A stretch of 48,715 nucleotides of DNA from Actinomycetes bacterium (GCA_029778515.1 JAKOQD010000291.1:1-48715), one strand, 5' to 3'; positions 16,083 through 23,374 are shown, counted from the first letter of the stretch. The notes: a model not told the origin generated them from the sequence alone. Numbers and translations are program-made.

Positions 16083-16871
16083 TCAGGGTTCGATCGAGTC
16101 GGAGATCTCGTCCAGGGCCGGCAGGCCGTGGATCGGGTAGCTGACCGGACGGGCCGGCACGCCGGCGACCGTGGTGTAGGGCGCCACGTCCTCCAGGACC
16201 ACTGAACCGGCGCCGATCTTGGCGCCCTCACCGACCCGGATGTTGCCCAGCACCTTGGCGCCCGCGCCGATCATCACGCCCTTGCCGATCTTGGGATGGC
16301 GATCCCCACCGACCTTCCCGGTGCCGCCGAGGGTGACCTCGTGCAGCATGGAGAAATCGTCCTCGACCACGGCGGTCTCGCCGATCACCACCGAGGTGGC
16401 GTGGTCGAACATGATGCCCTTGCCGATCCGCGCGCCGGGGTGGATGTCGACGGCGAAGACCTCGGAGATCCGGCTCTGCAGGAACAGTGCCAGCGCGATC
16501 CTCCCGTGCGTCCAGTAATAGTGCGCCACCCGGTAGGACTGCAGCGCGTGGAAGCCCTTGAAGTAGAGCAGCGGGACGGAGTACCCGCGGCAGGCAGGGT
16601 CACGGCTGAGCACAGCTCGCAGGTCTTCGCGCACGGCCGCGCCGATGCTGGGGTCGTCGTCGAAGGCGCCGATGATCAGTTCCCGCAGGCTCAGCGAGGA
16701 GATCGTCTCGCTGCCCAGCTTGCTGGCCAGGATGTAGCTGAGCGCGTCCTCCAGCCGATCGTGGCAGAGCACGGTGGTGTGCAGGAAGCTCGCCAGCGCC
16801 GGCTCGGCCAACGAGTCGGCGGTGGCCTCGGTCCGGACCCGGTTCCAGACCTCATCGCGCAGGGGGTTCAT
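16083..16871 (-). CDS. cysE: Serine O-acetyltransferase
   Basis: 262 residues. Transfers acetyl from acetyl-CoA to L-serine (EC 2.3.1.30), the first step of cysteine synthesis. An N-terminal helical domain is followed by the left-handed beta-helix of hexapeptide repeats. The catalytic pair His157 (in MFDHATSVV) and Asp142 (in VDIHPGARIG) aligns with His158/Asp143 of the E. coli enzyme. The motifs VTLGGTG and HPKIGKGVMIGAGAKVLGNI are typical of the bacterial long form. The start ATG has AGAGGTAG upstream and follows the thioredoxin stop by 9 nt. It is the last gene of an operon headed by a cysteine-rich leader peptide, consistent with control by cysteine supply. Confidence 0.93.
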   Translation of the reverse strand: MNPLRDEVWNRVRTEATADSLAEPALASFLHTTVLCHDRLEDALSYILASKLGSETISSLSLRELIIGAFDDDPSIGAAVREDLRAVLSRDPACRGYSVPLLYFKGFHALQSYRVAHYYWTHGRIALALFLQSRISEVFAVDIHPGARIGKGIMFDHATSVVIGETAVVEDDFSMLHEVTLGGTGKVGGDRHPKIGKGVMIGAGAKVLGNIRVGEGAKIGAGSVVLEDVAPYTTVAGVPARPVSYPIHGLPALDEISDSIEP

Positions 16872-16880
16872 CGGCTACCT

Positions 16881-17312
16881 CTACCTCTTGTCACTGCTTT
16901 CGGTCAGCACTTCCAGCGCCGCCAGCACCTCAGTTTTTCGCGGGGCGCCGACAATTCGATTGCGGACCGCGCCGGTGCCATCGAGCAACAACACGGTGGG
17001 TGTCCGGGTGATTCCCAATTCGTTGACCAGATCGAGCCGGGTGGCGGCGTCCAGCTCGATGTGCTCGACTCCGGAAAGGCCGGCCGTGACTTCGGCGAGC
17101 ACGCGGGCGGTCGCTCGGCAGGGTGCGCACACCTCAGCGGAGAACTGCACGAACGTGGCCTCCGAGCCGAGGCCGGTGGCCAGTCGCGAAGCGTCCAGAG
17201 TCGGTGCTGCCGGCGAGCCGACCACCTGCACCCGGCCGTCGATGGCTTTCCGGTACAGGCCGAAGCCGAGCGCGACCAGAGCGGCGATCGCCGCGACGAG
17301 CAACCCGGTCAT
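16881..17312 (-). CDS. Membrane-anchored thioredoxin-like protein
   Basis: 143 residues. One N-terminal membrane segment (LLVAAIAALVALGFGLY, residues 4-20) is followed by a thioredoxin fold whose active site is CAPC (Cys62, Cys65) in FVQFSAEVCAPCRATARVL. The cis-Pro loop is TRTPTVLLLDG. Topology is probably N-out or N-in with the fold close to the membrane; the positive residues after the segment (YRKAIDGR) would favour a cytoplasmic domain. It overlaps the upstream DUF4395 gene by 4 nt (ATGA). A thioredoxin next to DUF4395 is a recurring actinobacterial arrangement near cysteine and sulfur genes. Its substrate is not known. Confidence 0.85.
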   Translation of the reverse strand: MTGLLVAAIAALVALGFGLYRKAIDGRVQVVGSPAAPTLDASRLATGLGSEATFVQFSAEVCAPCRATARVLAEVTAGLSGVEHIELDAATRLDLVNELGITRTPTVLLLDGTGAVRNRIVGAPRKTEVLAALEVLTESSDKR

Positions 17313-17758
17313 GACTTACTGGACGCGGCAGCCGGCCGCGCGAACAGGCGGCGTCCGAGCAGATAAAGCTCGCAGCCTAGGCAGAAGTTGAACACAGCGT
17401 TCAAGAGCGCGGCCACCAGCGCGAATCCGACTGCGATGAAGAAGACGAGGTCGCTGCTGAACAGGGCACCGAGAATGCCGACCAGGGCGAACCCCAGGCC
17501 GACTGACTGGGCGAAACGCGGCGGGCGCTCGTCCTCAAGCTCTTCGGGTGCGCCGAGCCTCGGCCGTACGAAGCGGCGAAACACCCAGCCGTACGGTTGG
17601 TAGCGAAGTCCGAGCAGTGCGCCCAGCCCGAAAGCGAAAGCCTGCAGGACCAGTAGGGCGAGGCCCCACTTCGGGCCGGCGACCAGGGCAAGGGTGAGCA
17701 CTACGGAGGTGACGGTCGCGCCGAAGCGTGGACCGCGCGGATCGATCTGTGAAGCCAT
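17309..17758 (-). CDS. DUF4395 membrane protein
   Basis: 149 residues with about four membrane segments and the DUF4395 pattern: an N-terminal DPRGPRFGATVTSVVL, a QPYGWVFRRFVRPRLGAPEELEDERPPRFAQSVG-type middle (given here in outline), and a C-terminal NFCLGCELY. The last motif contains a CxxC pair (Cys126, Cys129) at the membrane edge. Together with the co-translated thioredoxin this suggests a membrane redox unit, but no function is established. The ATG has GAAGG 8 nt upstream, and that site can pair into a small hairpin with CCTTC just before it (17767-17780). First structural gene after the leader peptide. Confidence 0.85.
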   Translation of the reverse strand: MASQIDPRGPRFGATVTSVVLTLALVAGPKWGLALLVLQAFAFGLGALLGLRYQPYGWVFRRFVRPRLGAPEELEDERPPRFAQSVGLGFALVGILGALFSSDLVFFIAVGFALVAALLNAVFNFCLGCELYLLGRRLFARPAAASSKS

Positions 17759-17766
17759 GGAAAGGA

Positions 17767-17780
17767 CCTTCCGGCGAAGG
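17767..17780 (-). promoter_or_regulatory. Hairpin that can sequester the DUF4395 ribosome binding site
   Basis: Read on the minus strand, CCTTC-GCCG-GAAGG forms a 5-bp stem whose 3' arm is the ribosome site of the gene starting at 17758. It lies 78 nt after the leader-peptide stop codon. A regulatory role is an inference. Confidence 0.35.
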
Positions 17781-17857
17781 GAGTCTGTGGGGTGTGGCGG
17801 CTCAGGCGGCGATGCCGAAAGAGCTCGTGCAGAAGCGGTGGAACGGGTGGGACGCGA

Positions 17858-17935
17858 TCAGCCGCGACAACAACACCGACACATCTCGATGCGCGCAACG
17901 CTCAGCGAAGTGGCGAGCCGGCGATCGGTGTGCAT
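17858..17935 (-). CDS. Polycysteine leader peptide (leaderless short ORF)
   Basis: 25 codons, ATG at 17935, stop TGA at 17858-17860. The peptide ends MCRCCCRG, with four Cys codons within five positions just before the stop. An extended -10 (TGC-TAGCCT) ends 6 nt before the ATG, so the transcript should begin at the start codon without a leader. Such polycysteine leaderless short ORFs are described in mycobacteria as cysteine-responsive attenuators: ribosome stalling at Cys codons changes expression of the downstream operon. Here the operon (DUF4395, thioredoxin, cysE) makes cysteine, which fits exactly. Not detectable by size-filtered gene calling. Confidence 0.8.
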   Translation of the reverse strand: MHTDRRLATSLSVARIEMCRCCCRG

Positions 17936-17941
17936 GCGAAA

Positions 17942-17950
17942 AGGCTAGCA
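17942..17950 (-). promoter_or_regulatory. Leaderless promoter of the cysteine operon
   Basis: On the minus strand, TGC-TAGCCT is an extended -10. Six nt separate it from the ATG of the leader peptide at 17935. Confidence 0.65.
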
Positions 17951-17980
17951 CGCGTCCGTTTTGCGCCCCCGGCCTCAACT

Positions 17981-18101
17981 GAGTGGACGGCTTGGCGGCG
18001 TCCGGACGCGCACCGGTCCACCTTGTTGGTGGGGCGGGATGCCGCGGGTCGCGGTCGAGTCAGAGTGGACGGGTTGGTGGCGTCTGAGGGAGGAACGGTC
18101 C
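17981..18101. repeat. Two degenerate direct repeats about 82 bp apart
   Basis: GAGTGGACGG-TTGG-GGCGTC beginning at 17981 recurs from 18063, and CGGTCCACCTT follows in each copy. Each copy is bounded by GTGGAC and GTCCAC, so each can also fold into a hairpin. They fill the region between two divergent leaderless promoters. Confidence 0.5.
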
Positions 18102-18146
18102 ACCTTGGTTGGCGCAGCGCCGGCGGGGCACTGGCTTGCGGTCAGG

Positions 18147-18152
18147 TACGCT
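18147..18152 (+). promoter_or_regulatory. -10 element of a leaderless transcript
   Basis: TACGCT, then 6 nt, then GTG at 18159. Supports this GTG as the true start of the small membrane protein. Confidence 0.5.
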
Positions 18153-18158
18153 GAAGCG

Positions 18159-18632
18159 GTGAGTTCCGTGCGGCAGTGGCTGGCGCGACCCGGCCTGGGG
18201 TCGCGCGCTTTCGCTGCGCTGGCCACGATCGCAGCGCTCTGGCCGGTGCTGTCCAGCCTCCCGCGGGTCTCGCTGGTCGCATGTTTTGACGCCGCGCATC
18301 CGCTGTACTCACTGGTGCCTGCCGAGTTCGGCGAGTTGCACTGCCTCAGCGCTCCAGCCCCGGTGGTGGCCTGGACGTTGATGGTCGGGGCCACGCTGAT
18401 GGTGCAGCTGCTGTTCTTGCCGCTGGTCGTGACCGCCGGTGTGGTCGGCGGCCGTGCGCTGCAGCGGTTGGCGCGGTCAGCCAGGCGTCAGCTCACGCTG
18501 GTGCTGGTCGAACTCGGCGAGATCGTGGTTCCGCAGCGCCGACCGGCTCCAGTCCGCGTCCGCGCCGCCTACGCCGACGTGCACCACGCACGCGTGAATC
18601 CGCACCGCGGACCCCCGTCCTGCCTTTCGTGA
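18159..18632 (+). CDS. Small membrane protein of unknown function
   Basis: 157 residues from the GTG at 18159. Two hydrophobic segments are clear (AFAALATIAALWPVL and WTLMVGATLMVQLLFLPLVVTAGVVGG). Between them is an extracytoplasmic loop with two cysteines (LVACFDAAH and ELHCLSAP), which could form a disulfide. The Arg-rich C-terminal tail would be cytoplasmic. I do not recognise a family. It lies 122 nt upstream of the DsbA-like gene on the same strand, and the paired cysteines make a link with the disulfide cluster possible. The frame is open further upstream through the degenerate repeats, which is not used here. Confidence 0.55.
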   Translation: MSSVRQWLARPGLGSRAFAALATIAALWPVLSSLPRVSLVACFDAAHPLYSLVPAEFGELHCLSAPAPVVAWTLMVGATLMVQLLFLPLVVTAGVVGGRALQRLARSARRQLTLVLVELGEIVVPQRRPAPVRVRAAYADVHHARVNPHRGPPSCLS

Positions 18633-18754
18633 ACCTGTGACCCGAGCGTGCCACCAGGCACGGCTCACTAGTGCGCCTGAGGGCGCCCGGCGGCCTTGAT
18701 CCGCCCACCTTGAAACGTCACTTGGGCCATCCGGGCCCGGAATCGAAAGCACAG

Positions 18755-19534
18755 ATGTCAAACCGCAAGAACCCCCAGGAACAGTCCAACGCCCGAACCG
18801 CGCTCCGCCAGCAACAGGCCGCACAGGCCAAGGGCGAGCAGCGTATGAAGCTGGCCACCCGCATCGCCTGGATCACCGGCCTACTGGTGATCGCCTTGAT
18901 GATCGGCGTGACCGTGTGGTCGGTCACCAACTCCAGAACGGTCACGGCGACCCCCGCTCCGGGCGGCGTGGTCACCCCGCGCAACGCTGCCGAGGGCGGC
19001 GGCATCCTCGTCGGTGACACAGCCGCTCCGGTCGCCGTCACGGTGTACGCCGACTTCATGTGCCCGTACTGCGGGCAGTTCGAGCAGGTGAACGGTGCGG
19101 ATCTGGCCGCGGCCGTCGACGCCGGCAGCGTCAAGCTGGAGATGCACCCGATGTCGTTCCTCGACCAGCAGTCGGGAGGCACCAAGTTCTCCACCCGGGC
19201 AGCCAACGCCTACGCCACAGTGGCCAATCACGACGCTGCGATCGCGCTCGACTTCATGAAGATCCTGTATGACAACCAGCCGGAGGAGGGCTCGACCGGT
19301 CTGACCGACACCCAGCTGGCCGACTTCGCCAAGCAGGCCGGTGCGCCCGCCGACGTGGCCGCCAGCTTCACCAAGCAGACCTTCGTGCCGTGGGTGCAAC
19401 AGGTGACCGAGAACGCGTTCGCGTCCGGCATCGAGAGCACGCCGACGGTCAAGGTCAACGGAGTCATCCAGACCGAGAACCTGCTGGTGCCCGGCGCGCT
19501 GAAGGCAGCGATCGACAAGGCCGCCAATGGCTGA
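18755..19534 (+). CDS. Membrane-anchored DsbA-like thiol oxidoreductase (copy 1)
   Basis: 259 residues. A charged cytoplasmic N-terminus, one membrane segment (about 36-57), then an extracytoplasmic thioredoxin fold with the active site MCPYCGQF (Cys103, Cys106) and a helical insertion, ending in the cis-Pro motif ESTPTVKVNG. Introduces or isomerises disulfides in exported proteins. The ATG at 18755 is chosen because the membrane anchor then starts after a normal basic n-region. It overlaps the next gene by 8 nt. That gene encodes VKOR, the membrane enzyme that reoxidises DsbA-type proteins in actinobacteria. Confidence 0.88.
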   Translation: MSNRKNPQEQSNARTALRQQQAAQAKGEQRMKLATRIAWITGLLVIALMIGVTVWSVTNSRTVTATPAPGGVVTPRNAAEGGGILVGDTAAPVAVTVYADFMCPYCGQFEQVNGADLAAAVDAGSVKLEMHPMSFLDQQSGGTKFSTRAANAYATVANHDAAIALDFMKILYDNQPEEGSTGLTDTQLADFAKQAGAPADVAASFTKQTFVPWVQQVTENAFASGIESTPTVKVNGVIQTENLLVPGALKAAIDKAANG

Positions 19535-20147
19535 TGGGCCACTGCGCCGGCTGAGCACACTGCGCCAATCGGACGGGTGGATCTACACCACCATGCTGGT
19601 CTCTGCGCTGATCAGCCTGACCGCTTCGTTCGTGCTCTCGGTGGACGCGATCGCGCTCGCCGAGAACCCGAACGCCGCGCTCGCCTGCAACATCAACGCC
19701 GTGCTGAGCTGCGGCACGGTCGGGGTCTCGTGGCAGGCCAGCCTCTTCGTGTTCCCGAACGCCTTCCTCGGGCTCATCGCTGAGCCGGTGGTGATCACGA
19801 TCGCGGTGGCGAGCCTCGGGGGCGTGCGTTTCCCGCGCTGGTTCATGTGCTCAGCCCAGGTGGTCTACACCCTCGGCCTGGTCTTCGCGTACTGGCTGTT
19901 CTTCCAGGCCTACTTCGTGATCGGTGCGCTGTGCCCGTGGTGCCTGCTGGTGACGTTGTCCACCACCTTGGTCTTCACCTCGCTCACCCACGTGAACATT
20001 CGGGACGGCAACCTGTACCTCCCGCCGCGGGCGAACCGGGCGATGCAGCGCTTCGTGCGGGCGGATCTGGACGCGCTCGTGGTGGCGATCTGGCTGATGG
20101 CGGTCGTGATGCTGGTGATGGTGAAATATGGTCCGATGCTGGTCTGA
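19527..20147 (+). CDS. VKOR family membrane protein (DsbB-like function)
   Basis: 206 residues with about five membrane segments. All four catalytic cysteines are present: Cys54 and Cys62 in the loop (ACNINAVLSCG) and the CPWC pair Cys136/Cys139 in VIGALCPWCLLV. VKOR proteins pass electrons from a DsbA-type partner to quinone. No thioredoxin domain is fused, so the partners are probably the flanking DsbA-like proteins. It starts inside the end of the upstream DsbA gene, which implies coupled translation, and is followed 27 nt later by the second DsbA gene. Confidence 0.92.
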   Translation: MADGPLRRLSTLRQSDGWIYTTMLVSALISLTASFVLSVDAIALAENPNAALACNINAVLSCGTVGVSWQASLFVFPNAFLGLIAEPVVITIAVASLGGVRFPRWFMCSAQVVYTLGLVFAYWLFFQAYFVIGALCPWCLLVTLSTTLVFTSLTHVNIRDGNLYLPPRANRAMQRFVRADLDALVVAIWLMAVVMLVMVKYGPMLV

Positions 20148-20174
20148 GCGTCGGTGTGCTGAGAAGGAGTAGCG

Positions 20175-20954
20175 GTGTCGAAACAGCCCAAGCCCAGCGC
20201 GTCCTCGCGCCGGGCCGCCCTGCGTGAGCAACACGCGCACGAAGCCGCCAACGCGAATCGCAAACGGCTGCTGGTGCGGGTCGGGGCGGTCGTAGCCGTG
20301 GTGGCCGCGCTGGTGGCGGGACTCGCGGTGGGAGCGTACGTCAACAACCGGCCCGACGACTCGGCGTCCGGTCCGGTGGCGATCGGCGCGACCGGCCCGG
20401 CGAACGCGACGCCGGACGGGGCCGTCCGCATCGGCAAGGCGGACGCGCCGGTGACGGTCTCGGTCTTCACCGACTTCATGTGTCCCTACTGCAAGACCTT
20501 CGATGAGGCGAACGCGGAGGCGCTGTCCGCACTGCTGCAGTCAGGCAAGGCCAAGGTGGACGTCTATCCGTTGACGTTCCTTGACAACCAGTCCCAGGGC
20601 AGCCGGTACTCCACCCGGGCGGCCAACGCCTTCGCGACGATCGCCAACACCAGCCCCGACCAGGCCTGGAGCTTCTACCAGTTGCTCTTCGCCCACCAGC
20701 CCGCCGAGGGCACCACCGGGTTGAGCGATGTCCAGTTGGCGCAGCTGGGTGAACAGGCCGGTGCGTCGAAGGAGGTGGTCGCGTCCTTCGGCAAGCTTGC
20801 CTATCGAAGCTGGACCGACGAAGTCACCCGGCAGTGGTTCCCCAAGCGGGTGCAAGGAACGCCGACCATCAAGCTCAACGGGGTGGTGTTCGACGGCGAT
20901 CCGTACACCGCCGGCCCGCTGGCCGAGGCGATCCAGAAGGTGCTCGGCGGGTAG
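20175..20954 (+). CDS. Membrane-anchored DsbA-like thiol oxidoreductase (copy 2)
   Basis: 259 residues, a paralogue of the gene at 18755 with the same length and layout: a basic cytoplasmic N-terminus, a membrane segment (about 35-55), and an active site MCPYCKTF with Cys103 and Cys106. The cis-Pro motif is VQGTPTIKLNG. The two copies differ strongly in the anchor but share the YSTRAANAFATIAN / FSTRAANAYATVAN helix region. GTG start with GAAGGAG 5 nt before it. The pair may divide oxidase and isomerase roles, but nothing in the sequence decides this. Confidence 0.88.
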   Translation: MSKQPKPSASSRRAALREQHAHEAANANRKRLLVRVGAVVAVVAALVAGLAVGAYVNNRPDDSASGPVAIGATGPANATPDGAVRIGKADAPVTVSVFTDFMCPYCKTFDEANAEALSALLQSGKAKVDVYPLTFLDNQSQGSRYSTRAANAFATIANTSPDQAWSFYQLLFAHQPAEGTTGLSDVQLAQLGEQAGASKEVVASFGKLAYRSWTDEVTRQWFPKRVQGTPTIKLNGVVFDGDPYTAGPLAEAIQKVLGG

Positions 20955-20976
20955 ACCGTCGGGGTTGGCGGTGCCC

Positions 20977-20982
20977 TAGCCT
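20977..20982 (+). promoter_or_regulatory. -10 element of a leaderless transcript whose GTG is out of frame with the YdcF-like gene
   Basis: TAGCCT, then 6 nt, then GTG at 20989. From this GTG the frame closes at about 21113, while the following membrane segments continue in the -1 frame. See the YdcF-like gene. Confidence 0.45.
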
Positions 20983-21128
20983 TTGGGCGTGACGTCAGCA
21001 GAATCCGGGGGCGCCGCGGCCGGGGAGTCGCGGCGGCGAGGATCCTGCTGCTGGTCGTCGGTGTCGCACTGGCGGCGAACGCGATCTGGCTGGCGGGCAC
21101 CGCCAACCTGACGCTCGGCACCGCACTG

Positions 21129-21755
21129 GTGGCGCTGGCCTCGGGCATCCTGCTCGCGTGGGGAATCTGGCTGCCCTGGCTGCGCGGCGTCCGGACGCTG
21201 AGCGTGGTAGCCGTGCTGCTGGCGCTCGGCGTCCTCGGACTCTCGAGCTTCCTTGCCGTCCACGGTTCGGTCGACACCGCCGACGATGATGCGGACGCGG
21301 TGGTCGTGCTCGGCGCCGCCGTCCATGGCCGCGAACTGTCGCGCACCCTGGTCGGACGACTGGACACGGCGCTGGCCTACCACCAGCGCAATCCGCGTGC
21401 AGTGATCGTCGTCTCGGGTGGGCAGGGACCGCAGGAGGAAGTTCCGGAAGCGGTGGCGATGCGCGATTACCTGGTGTCCCGTGGGGTAACCGCGGACGCC
21501 GTTGTGCTGGAGGATCGCTCGACCTCGACCGAGGAGAACTTCGCCTTCTCAAAGGTGTTGCTCGATCAGCGCTTCGACGACGACTACCGGGTGGTGTTCG
21601 TCACCGACGAGTTCCACGTCTACCGCGCCGGATGCACCGCCGAGCGAGCCGGGCTGGCAGCACAGCACGTCAGCAGTCGCACCCCGTGGTACTTCTGGCC
21701 GGCCAACTACCTGCGCGAAACCGTCGCGGTCGTCATGGACGCGTTCGGCGGCTGA
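21129..21755 (+). CDS. YdcF/SanA/ElyC-like (DUF218) membrane protein, 5' end probably frameshifted
   Basis: 208 residues from the first in-frame GTG. Membrane segments at the N-terminus are followed by the DUF218 domain: DADAVVVLGAAVHGRELSR, VIVVSGGQGPQEEVPEA and the STSTEENFAFSKVLL segment. Proteins of this group act in envelope and cell-wall integrity. The same frame is open and hydrophobic upstream (RILLLVVGVALAANAIW from about 21039) but has no ATG or GTG there. The likely real start, GTG 20989 with a leaderless -10, is in the other frame. One extra base near the G5 run at 21007-21011 would join them. Either a sequencing error or a real mutation could explain this; the annotated start is the conservative choice. 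Confidence 0.75.
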   Translation: MALASGILLAWGIWLPWLRGVRTLSVVAVLLALGVLGLSSFLAVHGSVDTADDDADAVVVLGAAVHGRELSRTLVGRLDTALAYHQRNPRAVIVVSGGQGPQEEVPEAVAMRDYLVSRGVTADAVVLEDRSTSTEENFAFSKVLLDQRFDDDYRVVFVTDEFHVYRAGCTAERAGLAAQHVSSRTPWYFWPANYLRETVAVVMDAFGG

Positions 21756-21786
21756 GCTCGTGGGCCTTCCTAGCCACGCGCCTGCG

Positions 21787-22050
21787 TCACCCCGGCGCAG
21801 GGCGGGATCGGTCCGGTGCCGCACTTGAGATCGAAGCACCGACGTCCTTGAGGTTCGCCAGCACCAGGCGGACGGCCGCGCGGGCCAGGCGCTCTGGGCG
21901 TCCCAGGGCGACGATCGAACGCACTGATCGGACGTCGGTCAGCGGGATCGTGACCAGATCGGGACGCGTCCGGTCATCGGTGCCCGGCGGCCGAAGCCTG
22001 CCCGTCAGCCCGCCGCTGACGCGGAGGTCGAGACGGCGCTCGCCACCACC
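21787..22050 (-). pseudogene. Remnant of a LysR-type regulator, C-terminal end only
   Basis: An open frame on the minus strand with no start codon, limited by an in-frame TAG near 22058 and a TGA at 21787-21789. It encodes DLVTIPLTDVRSVRSIVALG and then RPERLARAAVRLVLANL, which has the look of the last part of a LysR effector domain (IPLTD followed by a helix ending in a leucine-rich segment). No DNA-binding domain is found nearby. Identification is by eye only. Confidence 0.4.
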
Positions 22051-22056
22051 TGACGA

Positions 22057-22452
22057 CTACAGCTGTTCCGGATCCTGGCCCTGGTTCTTGCGGAGTTCGT
22101 CCTCGCGTCGCTTGAGGTCGTCCTCCCACTGCTTGAGCAGCCGCTCATGCTCCGCGCTGCGCTTGAGTGAACGGAGGAACTCCGGGTCGTCGTCCGGGGC
22201 GATCACGCGCTGCCGCGGCGGCTGTTCGTAGAGGCCGGAGGAGGGTGGCCGGGGCGGTTGAGCAGGCGCGGATCCAGTGGGTCGGCCCGCGAACAGCCAG
22301 GCGACGCAGCCCACGATGGGAATCAGGATCATGATCAGCAGCCAGGCCCAGCGCGGCAGGCTGCGGATCCGGCTCTCGTCGGCACGCAGGCAATCGAGCA
22401 CGCAGAAGATCACCAACACCAACTCGACGGCGAACGGCAGTACTCGAATCAT
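22057..22452 (-). CDS. PLDc_N-domain small membrane protein
   Basis: 131 residues. Two membrane segments (VLPFAVELVLVIFCVLDCLRAD and WAWLLIMILIPIVGCVAWLFAG) form the short domain seen at the N-terminus of cardiolipin synthases. In actinobacteria it is often found alone, as here. A Pro-rich linker is followed by a charged, probably coiled-coil cytoplasmic tail (about 90-131). There is no phospholipase catalytic domain, so it is not expected to be an enzyme. AGGAG lies 5 nt before the ATG. Its start is 114 nt downstream of the end of the amidotransferase gene on the same strand. Confidence 0.8.
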   Translation of the reverse strand: MIRVLPFAVELVLVIFCVLDCLRADESRIRSLPRWAWLLIMILIPIVGCVAWLFAGRPTGSAPAQPPRPPSSGLYEQPPRQRVIAPDDDPEFLRSLKRSAEHERLLKQWEDDLKRREDELRKNQGQDPEQL

Positions 22453-22565
22453 TCCAACTCCTGGCTAGTGCCTCAACGATATGTCATGGCACCAGTCCCG
22501 AAATGCCGCCGGCTTGCCCCGCCGGTGCGCTCCGTTTTGGCGCCGCGACCGGTGGGGTACGGGGG

Positions 22566-23282
22566 TTAGGCCGCGAGTTGCTGTGCCCGTAGGTGCCCGG
22601 TGAACGCTTGGGCGAGCAGCCGTCCGGTGCGGGCCACCTCGCTGTCGTGGGTCTGCATGGAGCGGCGCATGGTGCGGGCATCGCCGCCATCGAGAGCCGC
22701 CCAGCGTCCCATGAGCTCGGGCGATGCCTCGGGATGGAACTGGACGCCGAGCGCCGATCCGACCCGGAACGCCTGGTTCGGGTAGTCCCGGCTAGCGGCC
22801 AGCGACACTGAGCCTTCCGGGAGGCGGGTGACCGCGTCGTGGTGCGAAGCTGCGACCACGGACCTGCCGTTCGCCGCGAGTCGGTCCAGCAGCGGGTCGT
22901 CCGCTGCGGCCAGATGCCAATCCACTTCGACCGCGCCATGTTCGCCGCCACCAGGGTGGTTCACCGCCACTTCGCCACCGAAGGCCTCGGCCAGCAGTTG
23001 GTGGCCGAGGCAGATCGCCAGGGTGGGGATCTCGGCCTCGACCGCTTCCCGGAGCAGGCGTTTCAGCGGCTCCATCCAGGCATGTTGGGCGCCATCGTGG
23101 GCGCTCATCCGCCCGCCCAGCACGATCAGCCCGTCGCCGAGTGAATCCGCGTCCGGCACCCCCAGCTGCCACAGCGGAATGGCGCGGACGAGGACGCGGT
23201 TGCCGCTCAGCCAACGTCCGAACCGGTCGGCCGGGACGTCTGGATCGGGCTGGATGATGGTGGCGCGCATTGACCTTGGCAT
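22566..23282 (-). CDS. Class I glutamine amidotransferase-like protein
   Basis: 238 residues with the catalytic triad of class I amidotransferases: Cys91 in AICLGHQLLAEAFGG, and His183 and Glu185 in VQFHPEAS. Stand-alone proteins of this size (GMP-synthase-like amidotransferase domain) often act on gamma-glutamyl compounds or serve an unknown synthetase. No synthetase partner is adjacent. The ATG at 23282 is supported by a leaderless -10 7 nt upstream; an ATG 12 nt further in (23270) is the alternative. Confidence 0.85.
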   Translation of the reverse strand: MPRSMRATIIQPDPDVPADRFGRWLSGNRVLVRAIPLWQLGVPDADSLGDGLIVLGGRMSAHDGAQHAWMEPLKRLLREAVEAEIPTLAICLGHQLLAEAFGGEVAVNHPGGGEHGAVEVDWHLAAADDPLLDRLAANGRSVVAASHHDAVTRLPEGSVSLAASRDYPNQAFRVGSALGVQFHPEASPELMGRWAALDGGDARTMRRSMQTHDSEVARTGRLLAQAFTGHLRAQQLAA

Positions 23283-23289
23283 GCGCCGC

Positions 23290-23295
23290 AGGCTA
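23290..23295 (-). promoter_or_regulatory. -10 element of a leaderless transcript
   Basis: On the minus strand TAGCCT, then 7 nt, then ATG at 23282. Confidence 0.5.
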
Positions 23296-23374
23296 TCCGG
23301 CGATTCTGACGGCGAAGTTACGAGTCCGGCTGGCTGGGGGAGCGGCTCAGCAATGGTGCGCAGCGTTCCGCCGG

